A stretch of 64,000 bases of DNA, taken from NCBI RefSeq assembly GCF_041929845.1, contig NZ_JBHEEH010000001.1, forward strand, positions 124,001 to 188,000, given 5' to 3'. The notes below the pieces were generated by a model. The model saw only the letters and a list, made by a program, of their open reading frames with translations. It had not been told where the DNA came from and searched no databases. Every line of letters starts with the position of its first letter. Positions within the stretch are counted from its first letter, which is position 1. Below, one piece after another: positions 17,270 to 26,002 of this stretch. The DNA comes from Paenochrobactrum pullorum. GTDB taxonomy: Bacteria > Pseudomonadota > Alphaproteobacteria > Rhizobiales > Rhizobiaceae. Made by a program: the position numbers and the translations under genes.

Positions 17270-18373
17270 TCAAGAACCGCGCTTTGCCGGACGCTGAAGC
17301 GGGATCGGCACTTGTGAAATATGCAACTGGCCCGGTTTGGTTTCCGGTGCCTTTTGCGTCAAGCCCACTGTAATTGCGCGTGGCTCATGCTTGATATCGT
17401 GAATATAGGGGGAGTTTATTTGCATATACCCTTCCACCTCACGACCATCCCAGCGCGCTGCAATCGCTTCCTGATTACAAATCTGCGCCCGCAAATCCGC
17501 TGCAACATTAATGTTTTGACCATAAGGTGCCAGACTTCGCAAATCCGGTGCATTGGCTGCATTACCGCGGAAAGCTGTTTCCATCAGTTCGGCAGATTTA
17601 GCAGCACGGGTTTCCTGACGTTCCGCACCCAGCACCACCGACATCACTGTTCTGCCCTGACGCGTTGCCGAAGCCACCAGATTAAAGCCGGAAGCGCAAA
17701 TAAAGCCGGTTTTCATACCGTCTGCACCATTATAACGGCCAAGCAGAATATTACCGTTGAGCTCCTGACGGTGACCATCAGTGAAATCGAGCGCCTCAAC
17801 GTTAAAATAATGCGCATATTGCGGAAACTGCTGACGCAGTGCCATACCCAATATCGCCAGATCACGTGCAGTCGTGTAATTTTGCGGATCAGGAAGACCG
17901 TGCGGATTAACAAAATGAGAGCTGCTCATTCCTAAACGTGCAGCCTCGGCATTCATCATTTTGGCAAAACCATTGACGCTGCCGCCCAAGGTTTCAGCAA
18001 CCGCCACTGATACGTCATTGGCCGATTTGACCATCATGATTTTCAGTGCTGTATCAAGCGTCATCACTGAGCCGGGTTTATAGCCCATTTTGCTTGGCGG
18101 TTCCTTGGCAGCGGTTACACTGATACGCACCGGCGTATCTGGTGTGACCTGCCCTGCTTCCAGCATACGGAACGCAACATAAGCGCTCATCATCTTGGTG
18201 AGCGAAGCCGGATACCAGCGCTGGAAAGCATCTTCATGGTCATAAACTTTGCCCGTTGCCACATCCACCACAATATATGGCGCTGCCACCGCGCCATTTA
18301 AGGCCGCACAACTTAATACAGTTGTGGTTAAGGCCGTTATGGAGAGGCAACATTTGATCAGTTTCAATAACAT
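17270..18373 (-). CDS. D-alanyl-D-alanine carboxypeptidase (PBP5/6 type, S11)
   Basis: A 367-residue periplasmic penicillin-binding protein that trims the terminal D-Ala of peptidoglycan stem peptides. It has a signal peptide (residues 1-30), then SxxK in YPASLTKMMSAY (Ser near 57), SAN in MMVKSANDVS and KTG in GADGMKTGFIC, in the right order for peptidase family S11. The C-terminal region after residue 260 is divergent and lacks an obvious amphipathic membrane anchor. It is 46 bases upstream of the COG0523 gene on the same strand. Confidence 0.92.
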   Translation of the reverse strand: MLLKLIKCCLSITALTTTVLSCAALNGAVAAPYIVVDVATGKVYDHEDAFQRWYPASLTKMMSAYVAFRMLEAGQVTPDTPVRISVTAAKEPPSKMGYKPGSVMTLDTALKIMMVKSANDVSVAVAETLGGSVNGFAKMMNAEAARLGMSSSHFVNPHGLPDPQNYTTARDLAILGMALRQQFPQYAHYFNVEALDFTDGHRQELNGNILLGRYNGADGMKTGFICASGFNLVASATRQGRTVMSVVLGAERQETRAAKSAELMETAFRGNAANAPDLRSLAPYGQNINVAADLRAQICNQEAIAARWDGREVEGYMQINSPYIHDIKHEPRAITVGLTQKAPETKPGQLHISQVPIPLQRPAKRGS

Positions 18374-18484
18374 TAATTTAATTCCGTTCTGGTGCCGCTT
18401 AAAATATTCAGCATGACGTATCTAAGGCATGTGGCATAGAAAAGGCAAACAGGCATTGCTCTCATTGATGCAAAAGTAATAGTC

Positions 18485-18528
18485 TGTGGCAGGGAAACCA
18501 CCCAAGAGTCACCGGCGACCACGCCGGT
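18485..18528 (+). promoter_or_regulatory. Two tandem hairpins in the leader of the M20 gene
   Basis: GTGG (18486-18489) can pair with CCAC (18498-18501), and ACCGGCG (18511-18517) pairs with CGCCGGT (18522-18528) around ACCA. They sit 26-70 bases before the chosen start. No known riboswitch class is matched. Confidence 0.35.
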
Positions 18529-18554
18529 TTACTGATCAATTTCGGAGCTCATCT

Positions 18555-19718
18555 ATGCCAGTGCTAAATCGTGCCGTTGAAATGCAATCGGAAGTCTCTG
18601 AATGGCGCCGTTATCTGCACCAAAATCCTGAATTGCTCTATGATGTTTTCAACACCGCGAAATTCGTCGAAGAAAAGCTAAAAAGCTTTGGCTGCGATGA
18701 AGTAGTAACAGGCATCGGACGCACCGGTGTTGTGGCCATCATCAAAGGCCGCCACGGTGACGGCCCTGTTATTGGTCTGCGTGCCGATATGGATGCACTT
18801 CCTATTCAGGAAACCAGCGGTGTGGAATGGGCTTCCCAAACAGACGGCAAAGCGCATTCTTGCGGCCATGACGGCCACACAGCCATGCTGCTCGGCACTG
18901 CACAATATTTAAGCGAAACACGCAATTTCCGTGGCTCTGTCGCATTAATTTTCCAGCCAGCTGAAGAAGGTGGCGCGGGCGGTCTTGCCATGATTGAAGA
19001 CGGTTTACTGGAAAAATTCCAGATCCGCGAAGTCTATGGCTTGCATAACCGGCCTGGCATTCCATTGGGTGAATTTGCCATCTGTAAAGGCCCTATCATG
19101 GCAGCAACCGATGAGTTCGACATCATCATCTCCGGTAAAGGCGGTCATGCGGCCATGCCGCACATCACCATTGATCCGGTTGTAGCGGGCGCACAATTAA
19201 TCACCACTTTGCAAGCCATTGTTTCACGCCGCACCAACCCGTTGGACTCGCTCGTTGTGTCGGTGACAAAGTTCCACGCCGGTGACGCCCATAATGTCAT
19301 CCCGCAGCAAGCACGCCTTGCCGGAACAGTGCGTAGTTTAAGCAAAACCACCCGTATAGAAGCTGAAAAGGCGATCCGCGCAGCCGCTGCCGGTATCGCC
19401 ACCCTCACCGGCTCTTCGATTGAAGTCAAATACCAGAAAAATTATCCGGTTACTTTCAATCATGATGCTGAAACCGATTTTTCTGCCCGCATTGCCAAAC
19501 AGATTGTTGGTGAAGCCAATGTGGATACCCAAACCCCGCCAATGATGGCAGGTGAAGATTTCTCCTATATGCTGGAAAAATGTCCGGGCAGTTATATTTT
19601 CCTTGGCAATGGCGATAGCGCCGGACTGCATCATCCGGCCTATGATTTTAATGATGATGCCATTCCTTATGGCATCAGCTATTTCGTGCAAGTTGTTGAA
19701 ACCGCATTGGCTGCTTGA
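18555..19718 (+). CDS. M20-family amidohydrolase (hippurate hydrolase-like)
   Basis: A 387-residue metallopeptidase-fold enzyme of the M20D group, which hydrolyses N-acyl amino acids or IAA-type conjugates. Metal ligands are visible in SCGHDGHTAML, FQPAEEGGAGG, the His in VYGLHNRPG, and the late His in SAGLHHPAYDF. A dimerisation domain lies between. The ATG at 18555 follows GGAGCT and begins the conserved MPVLNRAVEM; the frame open back to 18486 overlaps two hairpins and is Arg-rich without family match. Substrate is unknown. Confidence 0.9.
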   Translation: MPVLNRAVEMQSEVSEWRRYLHQNPELLYDVFNTAKFVEEKLKSFGCDEVVTGIGRTGVVAIIKGRHGDGPVIGLRADMDALPIQETSGVEWASQTDGKAHSCGHDGHTAMLLGTAQYLSETRNFRGSVALIFQPAEEGGAGGLAMIEDGLLEKFQIREVYGLHNRPGIPLGEFAICKGPIMAATDEFDIIISGKGGHAAMPHITIDPVVAGAQLITTLQAIVSRRTNPLDSLVVSVTKFHAGDAHNVIPQQARLAGTVRSLSKTTRIEAEKAIRAAAAGIATLTGSSIEVKYQKNYPVTFNHDAETDFSARIAKQIVGEANVDTQTPPMMAGEDFSYMLEKCPGSYIFLGNGDSAGLHHPAYDFNDDAIPYGISYFVQVVETALAA

Positions 19719-19818
19719 TAATTTACGCTTTCCCAAGGCCTGTGCTGCCAATTTCTCATTGATGGCACAGGTTTTCGGGTTGGCGAAATTGACAAAACAC
19801 AGTATGTGTTGCCTCGAT

Positions 19819-19895
19819 GGTCCCGTAGCTCAGTAGGATAGAGCGACAGATTCCTAATCTGTAGGCCACTGGTTCGAATCCAGTCGGGATCACCA
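19819..19895 (+). tRNA. tRNA-Arg (anticodon CCT)
   Basis: A complete 77-base cloverleaf. The acceptor stem pairs GGTCCCG with CGGGATC (one G-T pair). The anticodon stem is ACAGA/TCTGT with loop TTCCTAA, giving anticodon CCT, which reads AGG. The T arm has GGTTCGAATCC, and CCA is encoded. The 280 bases after it, up to the ABC substrate-binding gene, contain no gene or recognisable integrase remnant. Confidence 0.95.
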
Positions 19896-20175
19896 CCTCT
19901 TTAGGCTTGATTATCAGCTGCTTTCGTTAATCTATCCAGCAGCGTTTTGATCCGGCTGGCTTTTGGCGCAGCTTCTTCAAGCCTCTTAATCGCCCATCCA
20001 AATTAAAAATTTTCCCCAACCGGATACCGGTGAAACCCGCCATTCACGCCTTCGCAAATTATTGCACGCCACATTTATATCGAGTTTCACCTTAGCACTT
20101 TGGCTGCGTTGCTTTCGATTGAAAACTGCATTAATTCTCTTTACAAAACATGAAAAGATTAAGAGGGAGATCTTT

Positions 20176-21132
20176 ATGCGTTCAATGTTTCTGGCACTGT
20201 TGGCTGCCACTGCTATCGCCACCACTCCATCCATGGCTAAAGATGTTTTGGTAGCGGTTACCGCTATTGTTGAACATCCAGCGCTTGATGCCGTTCGTGA
20301 CGGCGTTAAAGATGCACTGGCAGAAGCCGGTTATAAAGACGGTGAAAATTACAAATTTACCTATCAGTCAGCTCAGGGCAATCCTGCAACCGCGGCACAG
20401 ATTGCACGTCAATTTGTCGGCGATGCGCCAGATGTGATCGTTCCAATTTCAACACCTTCCGCACAGGCTGTTGTTGCTGCCACCCGTGATATTCCAGTGG
20501 TCTTTACCGCAGCTTCCGACCCGATCGGCGCACAGCTCGTCAAAACCATGGAAAAGCCGGGCGGCAATGTCACCGGCCTTTCCGATCTTTCGCCGGTTGC
20601 CGAACATGTGGCTTTGATTAAAGAAATCATGCCGGATATTAAAAAGCTCGGCTATCTCTACAATTCCGGTGAAACAAATTCCGTGTCCCTGCTGGCTGTT
20701 TTGAAAGAAGCAGCAGCGAGTGAAGGCATCGAGATTGTTGAATCGGCTGCCACCAAATCATCTGAAGTAAAAGGCGCTGCACAAGCTCTCATCGGTCGTG
20801 CCGATGCCATGTATGTGCCAACCGACAACACTATCGTTTCAGCTCTTGAAAGCGCTGTAACTGTTGCCGAAGAAGGCAAGCTGCCGCTTTTCACTGCTGA
20901 TACAGATTCCGTCACCCGTGGTGCAGTTGCGGCCCTCGGCTTCAACTATTATGATGTCGGCAAACAGACCGGTGTGGTTGTAGCCCGCATTCTGAAAGGT
21001 GAAAAACCTGGCGACATCGATGTCGAAGTTGCTAAAGGCACCGATCTCGTTGTTAATTTGGGTGCTGCCAAGAAAATGGGCATCGAACTGCCGCAGGCAG
21101 TAATTGACCGCGCAACCAAAAAGATCGACTAA
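20176..21132 (+). CDS. ABC transporter substrate-binding protein (PF04392/DUF534, TrpX-like)
   Basis: A 318-residue periplasmic binding protein with a signal peptide (MRSMFLALLAATAIA, cleavage near PSMA-KD) and no lipobox. The two-lobed fold shows DAVRDGVKDALAEAGY, NPATAAQIARQFVGDAPDVI and FTAASDPIGAQLV, as in ABC_sub_bind proteins. Streptococcal TrpX binds tryptophan; ligand here cannot be inferred. The ATG at 20176 follows GGGAGA; the frame open to 20062 has no signal-peptide logic. A hairpin after the stop may raise its level relative to permease and ATPase. Confidence 0.88.
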   Translation: MRSMFLALLAATAIATTPSMAKDVLVAVTAIVEHPALDAVRDGVKDALAEAGYKDGENYKFTYQSAQGNPATAAQIARQFVGDAPDVIVPISTPSAQAVVAATRDIPVVFTAASDPIGAQLVKTMEKPGGNVTGLSDLSPVAEHVALIKEIMPDIKKLGYLYNSGETNSVSLLAVLKEAAASEGIEIVESAATKSSEVKGAAQALIGRADAMYVPTDNTIVSALESAVTVAEEGKLPLFTADTDSVTRGAVAALGFNYYDVGKQTGVVVARILKGEKPGDIDVEVAKGTDLVVNLGAAKKMGIELPQAVIDRATKKID

Positions 21133-21137
21133 TATAG

Positions 21138-21178
21138 AACGGCTGCATGATAAAAAATTGTGCAGCCGTTTTCTTCGT
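21138..21178 (+). terminator. Attenuating terminator after the substrate-binding gene
   Basis: AACGGCTGCA (21138-21147) pairs with TGCAGCCGTT (21161-21170), followed by TTCTTCGTTTT. It lies inside the transporter operon, so partial termination would favour the binding protein. Confidence 0.65.
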
Positions 21179-21229
21179 TTTCCGTTGTTGTGGTCCGCCT
21201 GATCAACAACTGAAAATTTAATCATAAAA

Positions 21230-21264
21230 GCAAAGTTACTGTTTCACAGAACCAGTAACTTTGC
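21230..21264 (+). repeat. 12-bp perfect inverted repeat upstream of the permease gene
   Basis: GCAAAGTTACTG (21230-21241) and CAGTAACTTTGC (21253-21264) are perfect inverted copies around an 11-base loop. No T tract follows. It could be an RNA stem that stabilises or processes the operon mRNA, or an operator. Confidence 0.6.
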
Positions 21265-21333
21265 TGGACAAATGAACGGCCAACTCGCAAGCAATTAGGC
21301 ATGTGTGTACGCCAGATTTAAAGGAATGGCATT

Positions 21334-22209
21334 GTGAGTCAGATCGCCTTTTGGGGTGCGGTCGAATTAGGCCTGATATTTTCATTTGTTGCGCTGGGTG
21401 TATATCTGGCGTTCCGGGTTCTCGATTTCCCCGACCTTACCGTTGACGGTTCTTTTCCATTAGGCGCTGCCGTCACAGCCGTGCTGATTTTAGCCGGATT
21501 TAATCCTTGGCTTGCTGCTGCCATTTCAATGGTTGCAGGTTCACTTGCCGGACTTGTCACCGCCACATTGAATGTCCGCTTTAAAATTCTCAACCTGCTC
21601 GCTTCCATTCTCACCATGATCGCGCTCTTCTCGGTCAATTTGCGTGTGATGGGACGTCCGAATATTGCACTGATCAATCAAGACACCATGCTTTCGCCGT
21701 TCTTCGGTCACGGAGTGCCTGAATATTATGTGCGACCGTTATTCATTTTTGTGCTTGTCGTTATTGCAGTGATCCTGGTTTGGCGCTTTTTGGAAAGTGA
21801 CACCGGTCTTGCTATGCGTGCAACGGGTGCAAATCCACGTATGGCACGCGCACAGGGCGTCCGCCCTGAAAGACAAATCTACCTCGGTATGGCGCTTTCA
21901 AACGCTCTGGTGGCGCTTGGTGGCTCTCTATTTGCCCAGACAAACGGCTTTGCTGACGTGACCTCCGGTGTCGGTACCATCGTTGTTGGTCTTGCTGCCG
22001 TTATTATCGGTGAAACAGTGCTGCGCTCACGCCTTATCCTTGTTACACTCATTGGCTGTGTCGTCGGTTCGATTATCTACCGTATTGCGATCCAGCTGGC
22101 ACTCACCAGTGATTTCTTAGGCCTCAAAGCTTCCGATCTTAATCTGGTCACTGCTGTGCTTGTAACCTTGGCGCTGATCTTGCCGCGTCTTCGCCGCGGA
22201 GGTGCATGA
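21334..22209 (+). CDS. ABC transporter permease (TrpY-like)
   Basis: A 291-residue permease with about nine hydrophobic segments of the BPD_transp_2 type. The start has the family signature FRVLDFPDLTVDGSFPLGAA, and the cytoplasmic loop is MRATGANPRMARAQGV, the coupling-helix region that contacts the ATPase. It overlaps the ATPase gene by 4 bases, so the two are translationally coupled. The initiator is read as GTG or ATTGTG context at 21334, with GGAATGG upstream. Confidence 0.9.
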   Translation: MSQIAFWGAVELGLIFSFVALGVYLAFRVLDFPDLTVDGSFPLGAAVTAVLILAGFNPWLAAAISMVAGSLAGLVTATLNVRFKILNLLASILTMIALFSVNLRVMGRPNIALINQDTMLSPFFGHGVPEYYVRPLFIFVLVVIAVILVWRFLESDTGLAMRATGANPRMARAQGVRPERQIYLGMALSNALVALGGSLFAQTNGFADVTSGVGTIVVGLAAVIIGETVLRSRLILVTLIGCVVGSIIYRIAIQLALTSDFLGLKASDLNLVTAVLVTLALILPRLRRGGA

Positions 22210-23006
22210 AAATGATTGAAGTTTCTAATCTGAATGTGGTTTTTGGCCGTGGAACACCGCTTGAAAAACAAGCACTCAACGGCATTAATCTCACCATGCA
22301 GCAAGGCTCGTTTGTAACTGTTATCGGTTCCAATGGAGCGGGTAAATCCACTTTCCTGGGCACCCTCGCCGGTGATGTTATCCCGACGAGCGGTAAGGTT
22401 GTCATCAACAACAAAGATGTCACCAAGCAAGCAACAGCAGAACGGGCAAAATTGGTAGCGCGCGTGTTTCAGGACCCGCTGGCTGGTAGCTGTGGAACAC
22501 TCACCATTGAAGAAAACCTTGCACTTGCTGCTGCACGTGGCAAAAAGCGTGGTCTTTCACCTGCCCTTTCCTCAAATCGTCGCGCAGAATTTCGTGAGCG
22601 TGTGTCCGGCTTAAAGCTTGGCTTGGAAAACCGTATGCAGGATCGCATGGAGCTTCTCTCCGGTGGTCAGCGTCAGGCTTTATCCCTTGTGATGGCAACA
22701 TTGGCAGAATCAGAAGTCTTGCTTCTTGATGAGCACACAGCCGCGCTTGATCCGGGCATGGCTGAGTTTATCATGGAACTCACTCGCAAGTTGGTCAGCG
22801 AAAACAAGCTTACTACTTTGATGGTCACCCACTCAATGCGTCAGGCGCTTGATTATGGCGACCGCACCATCATGCTGCATGCCGGTGACGTACTGCTTGA
22901 TGTGGAAGGTGATCAGCGCAAGAATTTAGGCGTAGAAGATCTCATCAAAATGTTCCGCGATGTGCGCGGGCAAAACATTGATGATGATGCCCTGCTCATC
23001 GGCTAA
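22206..23006 (+). CDS. ABC transporter ATP-binding protein (TrpZ-like)
   Basis: A 266-residue ATPase. Walker A is GSNGAGKST, the signature is LSGGQRQAL, and Walker B plus D-loop is VLLLDEHTAALD, all in order; the switch His is in VTHSMRQAL. The unusual DEHTAALD in place of DEPTSALD is typical of this COG1101 subfamily. It is the last gene of the substrate-binding/permease/ATPase operon and ends in a strong terminator. GGAGGT lies just before the ATG, in the permease 3' end. Confidence 0.93.
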   Translation: MKMIEVSNLNVVFGRGTPLEKQALNGINLTMQQGSFVTVIGSNGAGKSTFLGTLAGDVIPTSGKVVINNKDVTKQATAERAKLVARVFQDPLAGSCGTLTIEENLALAAARGKKRGLSPALSSNRRAEFRERVSGLKLGLENRMQDRMELLSGGQRQALSLVMATLAESEVLLLDEHTAALDPGMAEFIMELTRKLVSENKLTTLMVTHSMRQALDYGDRTIMLHAGDVLLDVEGDQRKNLGVEDLIKMFRDVRGQNIDDDALLIG

Positions 23007-23015
23007 ACCGCTCTT

Positions 23016-23046
23016 AAAGGCCTGATTAGAAATCAGGCCTTTTTTA
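23016..23046 (+). terminator. Terminator of the ABC operon
   Basis: AAAGGCCTGATT (23016-23027) pairs perfectly with AATCAGGCCTTT (23031-23042) with a 3-base loop, followed by more Ts. Confidence 0.95.
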
Positions 23047-23130
23047 TGAATATGATCTATTCGTGAAACTTGTCTGAGCTTGCCGCAAATTGCCGTTTAA
23101 GTTTAAACCCGAATGGGTTAAACAAGCTTT

Positions 23131-24177
23131 ATGGCTCAGAAAAAATCACATGAGGTTGATGCTTTTATCAACCGATCAAGCAGCAGCTTTCCAATCATCC
23201 TGCTCTATGGCCCCGATAAGGGCTTGGTGAGCGAGCGTGCAAAGATTTTTGCCAAAGCCACCGGACTGCCTTTAGATGATCCTTTTACCGTCATCCGTAT
23301 GGAAGGCGACGAGGTCGATCAAAACCCGGGTAAGCTTTATGATGAAGCCATGACCATTTCTATGTTTGGTGGCAAAAGACTAATCTGGGTTCGTAATGTT
23401 TCCAGCCAGAAAAGCATGGCTGATACTATCAAACATTTGGCCACTGAGCCGCCGCAAGATGCCATTATCCTGATTGAAGCTGGTGATTTAAAAAAAGGAG
23501 CGGCCTTACGCACAGCCGCTGAAAACGGCTCAGCAGCTATGGCTCTGCCCTGCTATAGCGATGATGCACGTGGCATTGAAGGCGTGATTGATGATGTTCT
23601 GTCTGCCGCCAATTTGCAAATCAGCGGCGAGGCACGCCAACTGCTGCGAATGAGCCTTGGCGGTGACCGCTTAGCCACCCGTGGCGAGCTGGAAAAGATC
23701 TGCCTTTATGCCAAAGATAAACCCCGTATTGAACTGGAAGACGTTCGCGCATCCGTTGGCGATGTCAGTGTCGCTTCAACCGATGAAGTCATCGATGCGC
23801 TTTTGATCGGTGACATGAAGAACTTCAACAGTGCTTTCGATCGACTTGTCACCTCAGGCACCGCACCTTTTCTCATTCTCAATGCGGCCATACGCCAGTT
23901 TCAGCAATTGCAAATCATGCGCCATAGCGTTGACGTAGAACGTAAAGCACCAGCAACGATCATTGCAGCTGCCCGTCCGCCAATCTTTTTCACCAGACGT
24001 AAACTGATGGAAACAGCTTTGTCGCGCTGGCAGGCACCATCCATTTCACGCGCAGGTGAACGCTTGCAAAAAGCGGTGCTTGAAAGTCGTCAGAACAGTG
24101 ATCTTTCTGTTCCCATCATACGTCAATGTCTGATGGCGCTTGTTGTGGAAGGCGTACGCAACAGTCGGGCACGATAA
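23131..24177 (+). CDS. holA: DNA polymerase III subunit delta
   Basis: A 348-residue clamp-loader subunit that opens the beta clamp. The N-terminal PIILLYGPDKGLVSERA, the central IWVRNVSSQK and the helical C-terminal domain match alphaproteobacterial HolA. In many relatives lptE precedes holA; here the upstream gene is the ABC ATPase and no lptE is seen. It converges on parB with a shared terminator. Confidence 0.92.
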   Translation: MAQKKSHEVDAFINRSSSSFPIILLYGPDKGLVSERAKIFAKATGLPLDDPFTVIRMEGDEVDQNPGKLYDEAMTISMFGGKRLIWVRNVSSQKSMADTIKHLATEPPQDAIILIEAGDLKKGAALRTAAENGSAAMALPCYSDDARGIEGVIDDVLSAANLQISGEARQLLRMSLGGDRLATRGELEKICLYAKDKPRIELEDVRASVGDVSVASTDEVIDALLIGDMKNFNSAFDRLVTSGTAPFLILNAAIRQFQQLQIMRHSVDVERKAPATIIAAARPPIFFTRRKLMETALSRWQAPSISRAGERLQKAVLESRQNSDLSVPIIRQCLMALVVEGVRNSRAR

Positions 24178-24214
24178 TCGTTTAACACCTTGAAATATAA
24201 ATATTATTTTAAAT

Positions 24215-24255
24215 AAAAACGGCCTCTGCTTGATCATAAGTCAGCGGCCGTTTTT
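24215..24255. terminator. Bidirectional terminator between holA and parB
   Basis: AAAAACGGCC (24215-24224) pairs with GGCCGTTTTT (24246-24255); an inner GCT/AGC pair extends the stem past a TCT bulge. A and T runs on the flanks suit both directions. Confidence 0.88.
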
Positions 24256-24276
24256 AAATAATAGTTTTAAGCTGCA

Positions 24277-25164
24277 TCAACTTTGCAGGCGACGACAGAT
24301 TTCGTCCAATTGCTCCAGCGACCTATAGCGAATACGCACTTCACCGCCCCGTTCACGGTGATTGATTTCCACCTTCATACCGGTGACATCTGAAAGCAGT
24401 TTTTCCAATGCTTTTGTATCAGCATCTTTTTCCACAGGTGCCGCTTTTTCAGCTTTGCGTGGATTTTCACCCTGCGCTTCGGCCTGCGCCAGCGCTTCCA
24501 CCTGACGGACTGACAAACCATCCTTAACGATTTTCTCAGCCATCGCCACAGGGTTTTCCATCGTAATCAGACTGCGTGCATGACCGGCCGACAAAGCACC
24601 ATCAGTAATGAATGATTGCACTTGTGAAGGCAGTTTCAGCAGGCGCAATGTATTAGCCACATGGCTTCGGCTTTTACCAATCACCTGAGCCAGATCAGCC
24701 TGTGTATATTCATGATTATCGATCAGCTGTTGATAACCAAGCGCCTCTTCAATCGAGTTTAAATCTGCGCGCTGAACGTTTTCAATGATCGCAATTTCCA
24801 ATGCGATACGATCATCCACATCACGCAAGATAACAGGGATGGATGTAAGGCCTGCACGCTGCGAAGCGCGCCAGCGACGCTCACCGGCAATCAGTTCGTA
24901 ATGCTCAGGATTACCCGGCGCCGGACGCACCACAATCGGCTGCACAACGCCATGCTCACGAATAGACTGTGCCAGATCCGCAAGATCTTGTTCGGCAAAC
25001 ATACGTCTCGGGTTACGCGGATTGCGTGTAATAAATTCAATAGGAACATTGTGTTCTGCTGAGATTGGCGTTTTGCGCTCTTCAACAGGACGATCAATAT
25101 CCCCGATCAAAGCGGCTAAACCACGACCAAGGCGTTTTTTGGAAGGATCGTCGTTCATAGTCAC
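24277..25164 (-). CDS. parB: Chromosome-partitioning protein ParB
   Basis: A 295-residue CTPase and DNA-binding protein that loads at parS and spreads as a clamp to organise the origin region. The N-terminal KKRLGRGLAALIGD is followed by the CTP-binding boxes (NPRNPRR, GVVQPIVVR, ELIAGERRWRAS), a helix-turn-helix in TQADLAQVIGKSRSHVANTL and a C-terminal dimerisation domain. It is the last gene of the mnmG-rsmG-parA-parB block, and its binding sites are visible at 26641 and 28859. Confidence 0.97.
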   Translation of the reverse strand: MTMNDDPSKKRLGRGLAALIGDIDRPVEERKTPISAEHNVPIEFITRNPRNPRRMFAEQDLADLAQSIREHGVVQPIVVRPAPGNPEHYELIAGERRWRASQRAGLTSIPVILRDVDDRIALEIAIIENVQRADLNSIEEALGYQQLIDNHEYTQADLAQVIGKSRSHVANTLRLLKLPSQVQSFITDGALSAGHARSLITMENPVAMAEKIVKDGLSVRQVEALAQAEAQGENPRKAEKAAPVEKDADTKALEKLLSDVTGMKVEINHRERGGEVRIRYRSLEQLDEICRRLQS

Positions 25165-25204
25165 GGCTACTTTCTAAAAATTGTTACGTAGTCGAATCGA
25201 TAAT

Positions 25205-26002
25205 TCAAGCGGCTTGTAAATGCCGCTCGCGTTGAATTACTTCTGATGCAAGCTGTAAATAAGCCTGACTACCTGCACATTTCAGGTCATAAAGAAGCGC
25301 CGGCTTACCATGCGATGGCGCTTCTGAAACCCGTACATTGCGTGGAATAACAGTGCGATAGACCTTTTCACCCATAAAGCTACGCACATCATCCACAACC
25401 TGAGAAGCAAGATTGTTACGGCTGTCAAACATAGTCAGCACGATGCCCTGAATCGACAGATCAGGGTTCAGTGATGAACGTACTTGCTCAACTGTCTGTA
25501 ACAACTGGCTGAGACCTTCCAGTGCAAAAAACTCACATTGCAATGGTACAAGTACAGAGTCTGCTGCAGCCATTGCGTTCAAAGTCAGCAAATTAAGCGA
25601 TGGCGGACAATCCACCAAAATGTAGCTATAAGCCTCAGCAACGCTGGAATCGAATTTCAGCGCATCTCGTAATCGCCGTGTACGGTCTGCAGCTTGCGAA
25701 ATTTCCATTTCAATGCCGAGCAAATCAAGAGTAGATGGCACAATATGAAGATTAGGGACATCAGTTGCAACAGCAGCCTCAGGCACGGACGCAGCCTGAG
25801 TCAGCACATCATAAGATGATAGCGGGCGGTTTAAACGGTCAATACCTAAACCAGTACTGGCATTACCCTGTGGATCAAGATCGACGATCAAAACAGTTTC
25901 ACCAATTGCGGCAAGAGCTGTCGCCAGATTAATGGCAGTTGTTGTTTTACCAACGCCACCCTTCTGATTTGCAATAGTTATGATTCGAGAACGTTTCATC
26001 AT
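25205..26002 (-). CDS. parA: Chromosome-partitioning ATPase ParA
   Basis: A 265-residue deviant-Walker ATPase that moves ParB-parS complexes over the nucleoid. The Walker A motif is KGGVGKTTTAINLA with the signature Lys, followed by VDLDPQGNASTGLG and the Walker B region YILVDCPPSLNLLTLNA. It overlaps rsmG by 4 bases (ATGA type), so translation is coupled, and precedes parB by 40 bases. Confidence 0.97.
   Translation of the reverse strand: MMKRSRIITIANQKGGVGKTTTAINLATALAAIGETVLIVDLDPQGNASTGLGIDRLNRPLSSYDVLTQAASVPEAAVATDVPNLHIVPSTLDLLGIEMEISQAADRTRRLRDALKFDSSVAEAYSYILVDCPPSLNLLTLNAMAAADSVLVPLQCEFFALEGLSQLLQTVEQVRSSLNPDLSIQGIVLTMFDSRNNLASQVVDDVRSFMGEKVYRTVIPRNVRVSEAPSHGKPALLYDLKCAGSQAYLQLASEVIQRERHLQAA

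Noticed and set aside
19789..19794. TTGACA upstream of tRNA-Arg as a -35 box
   Set aside because: A -10 at normal spacing would put the transcript start inside the tRNA, and no fitting -10 is seen.
19896..20175. Integration remnant next to tRNA-Arg
   Set aside because: No integrase fragment and no repeated tRNA 3' end were found in the 280 bases.
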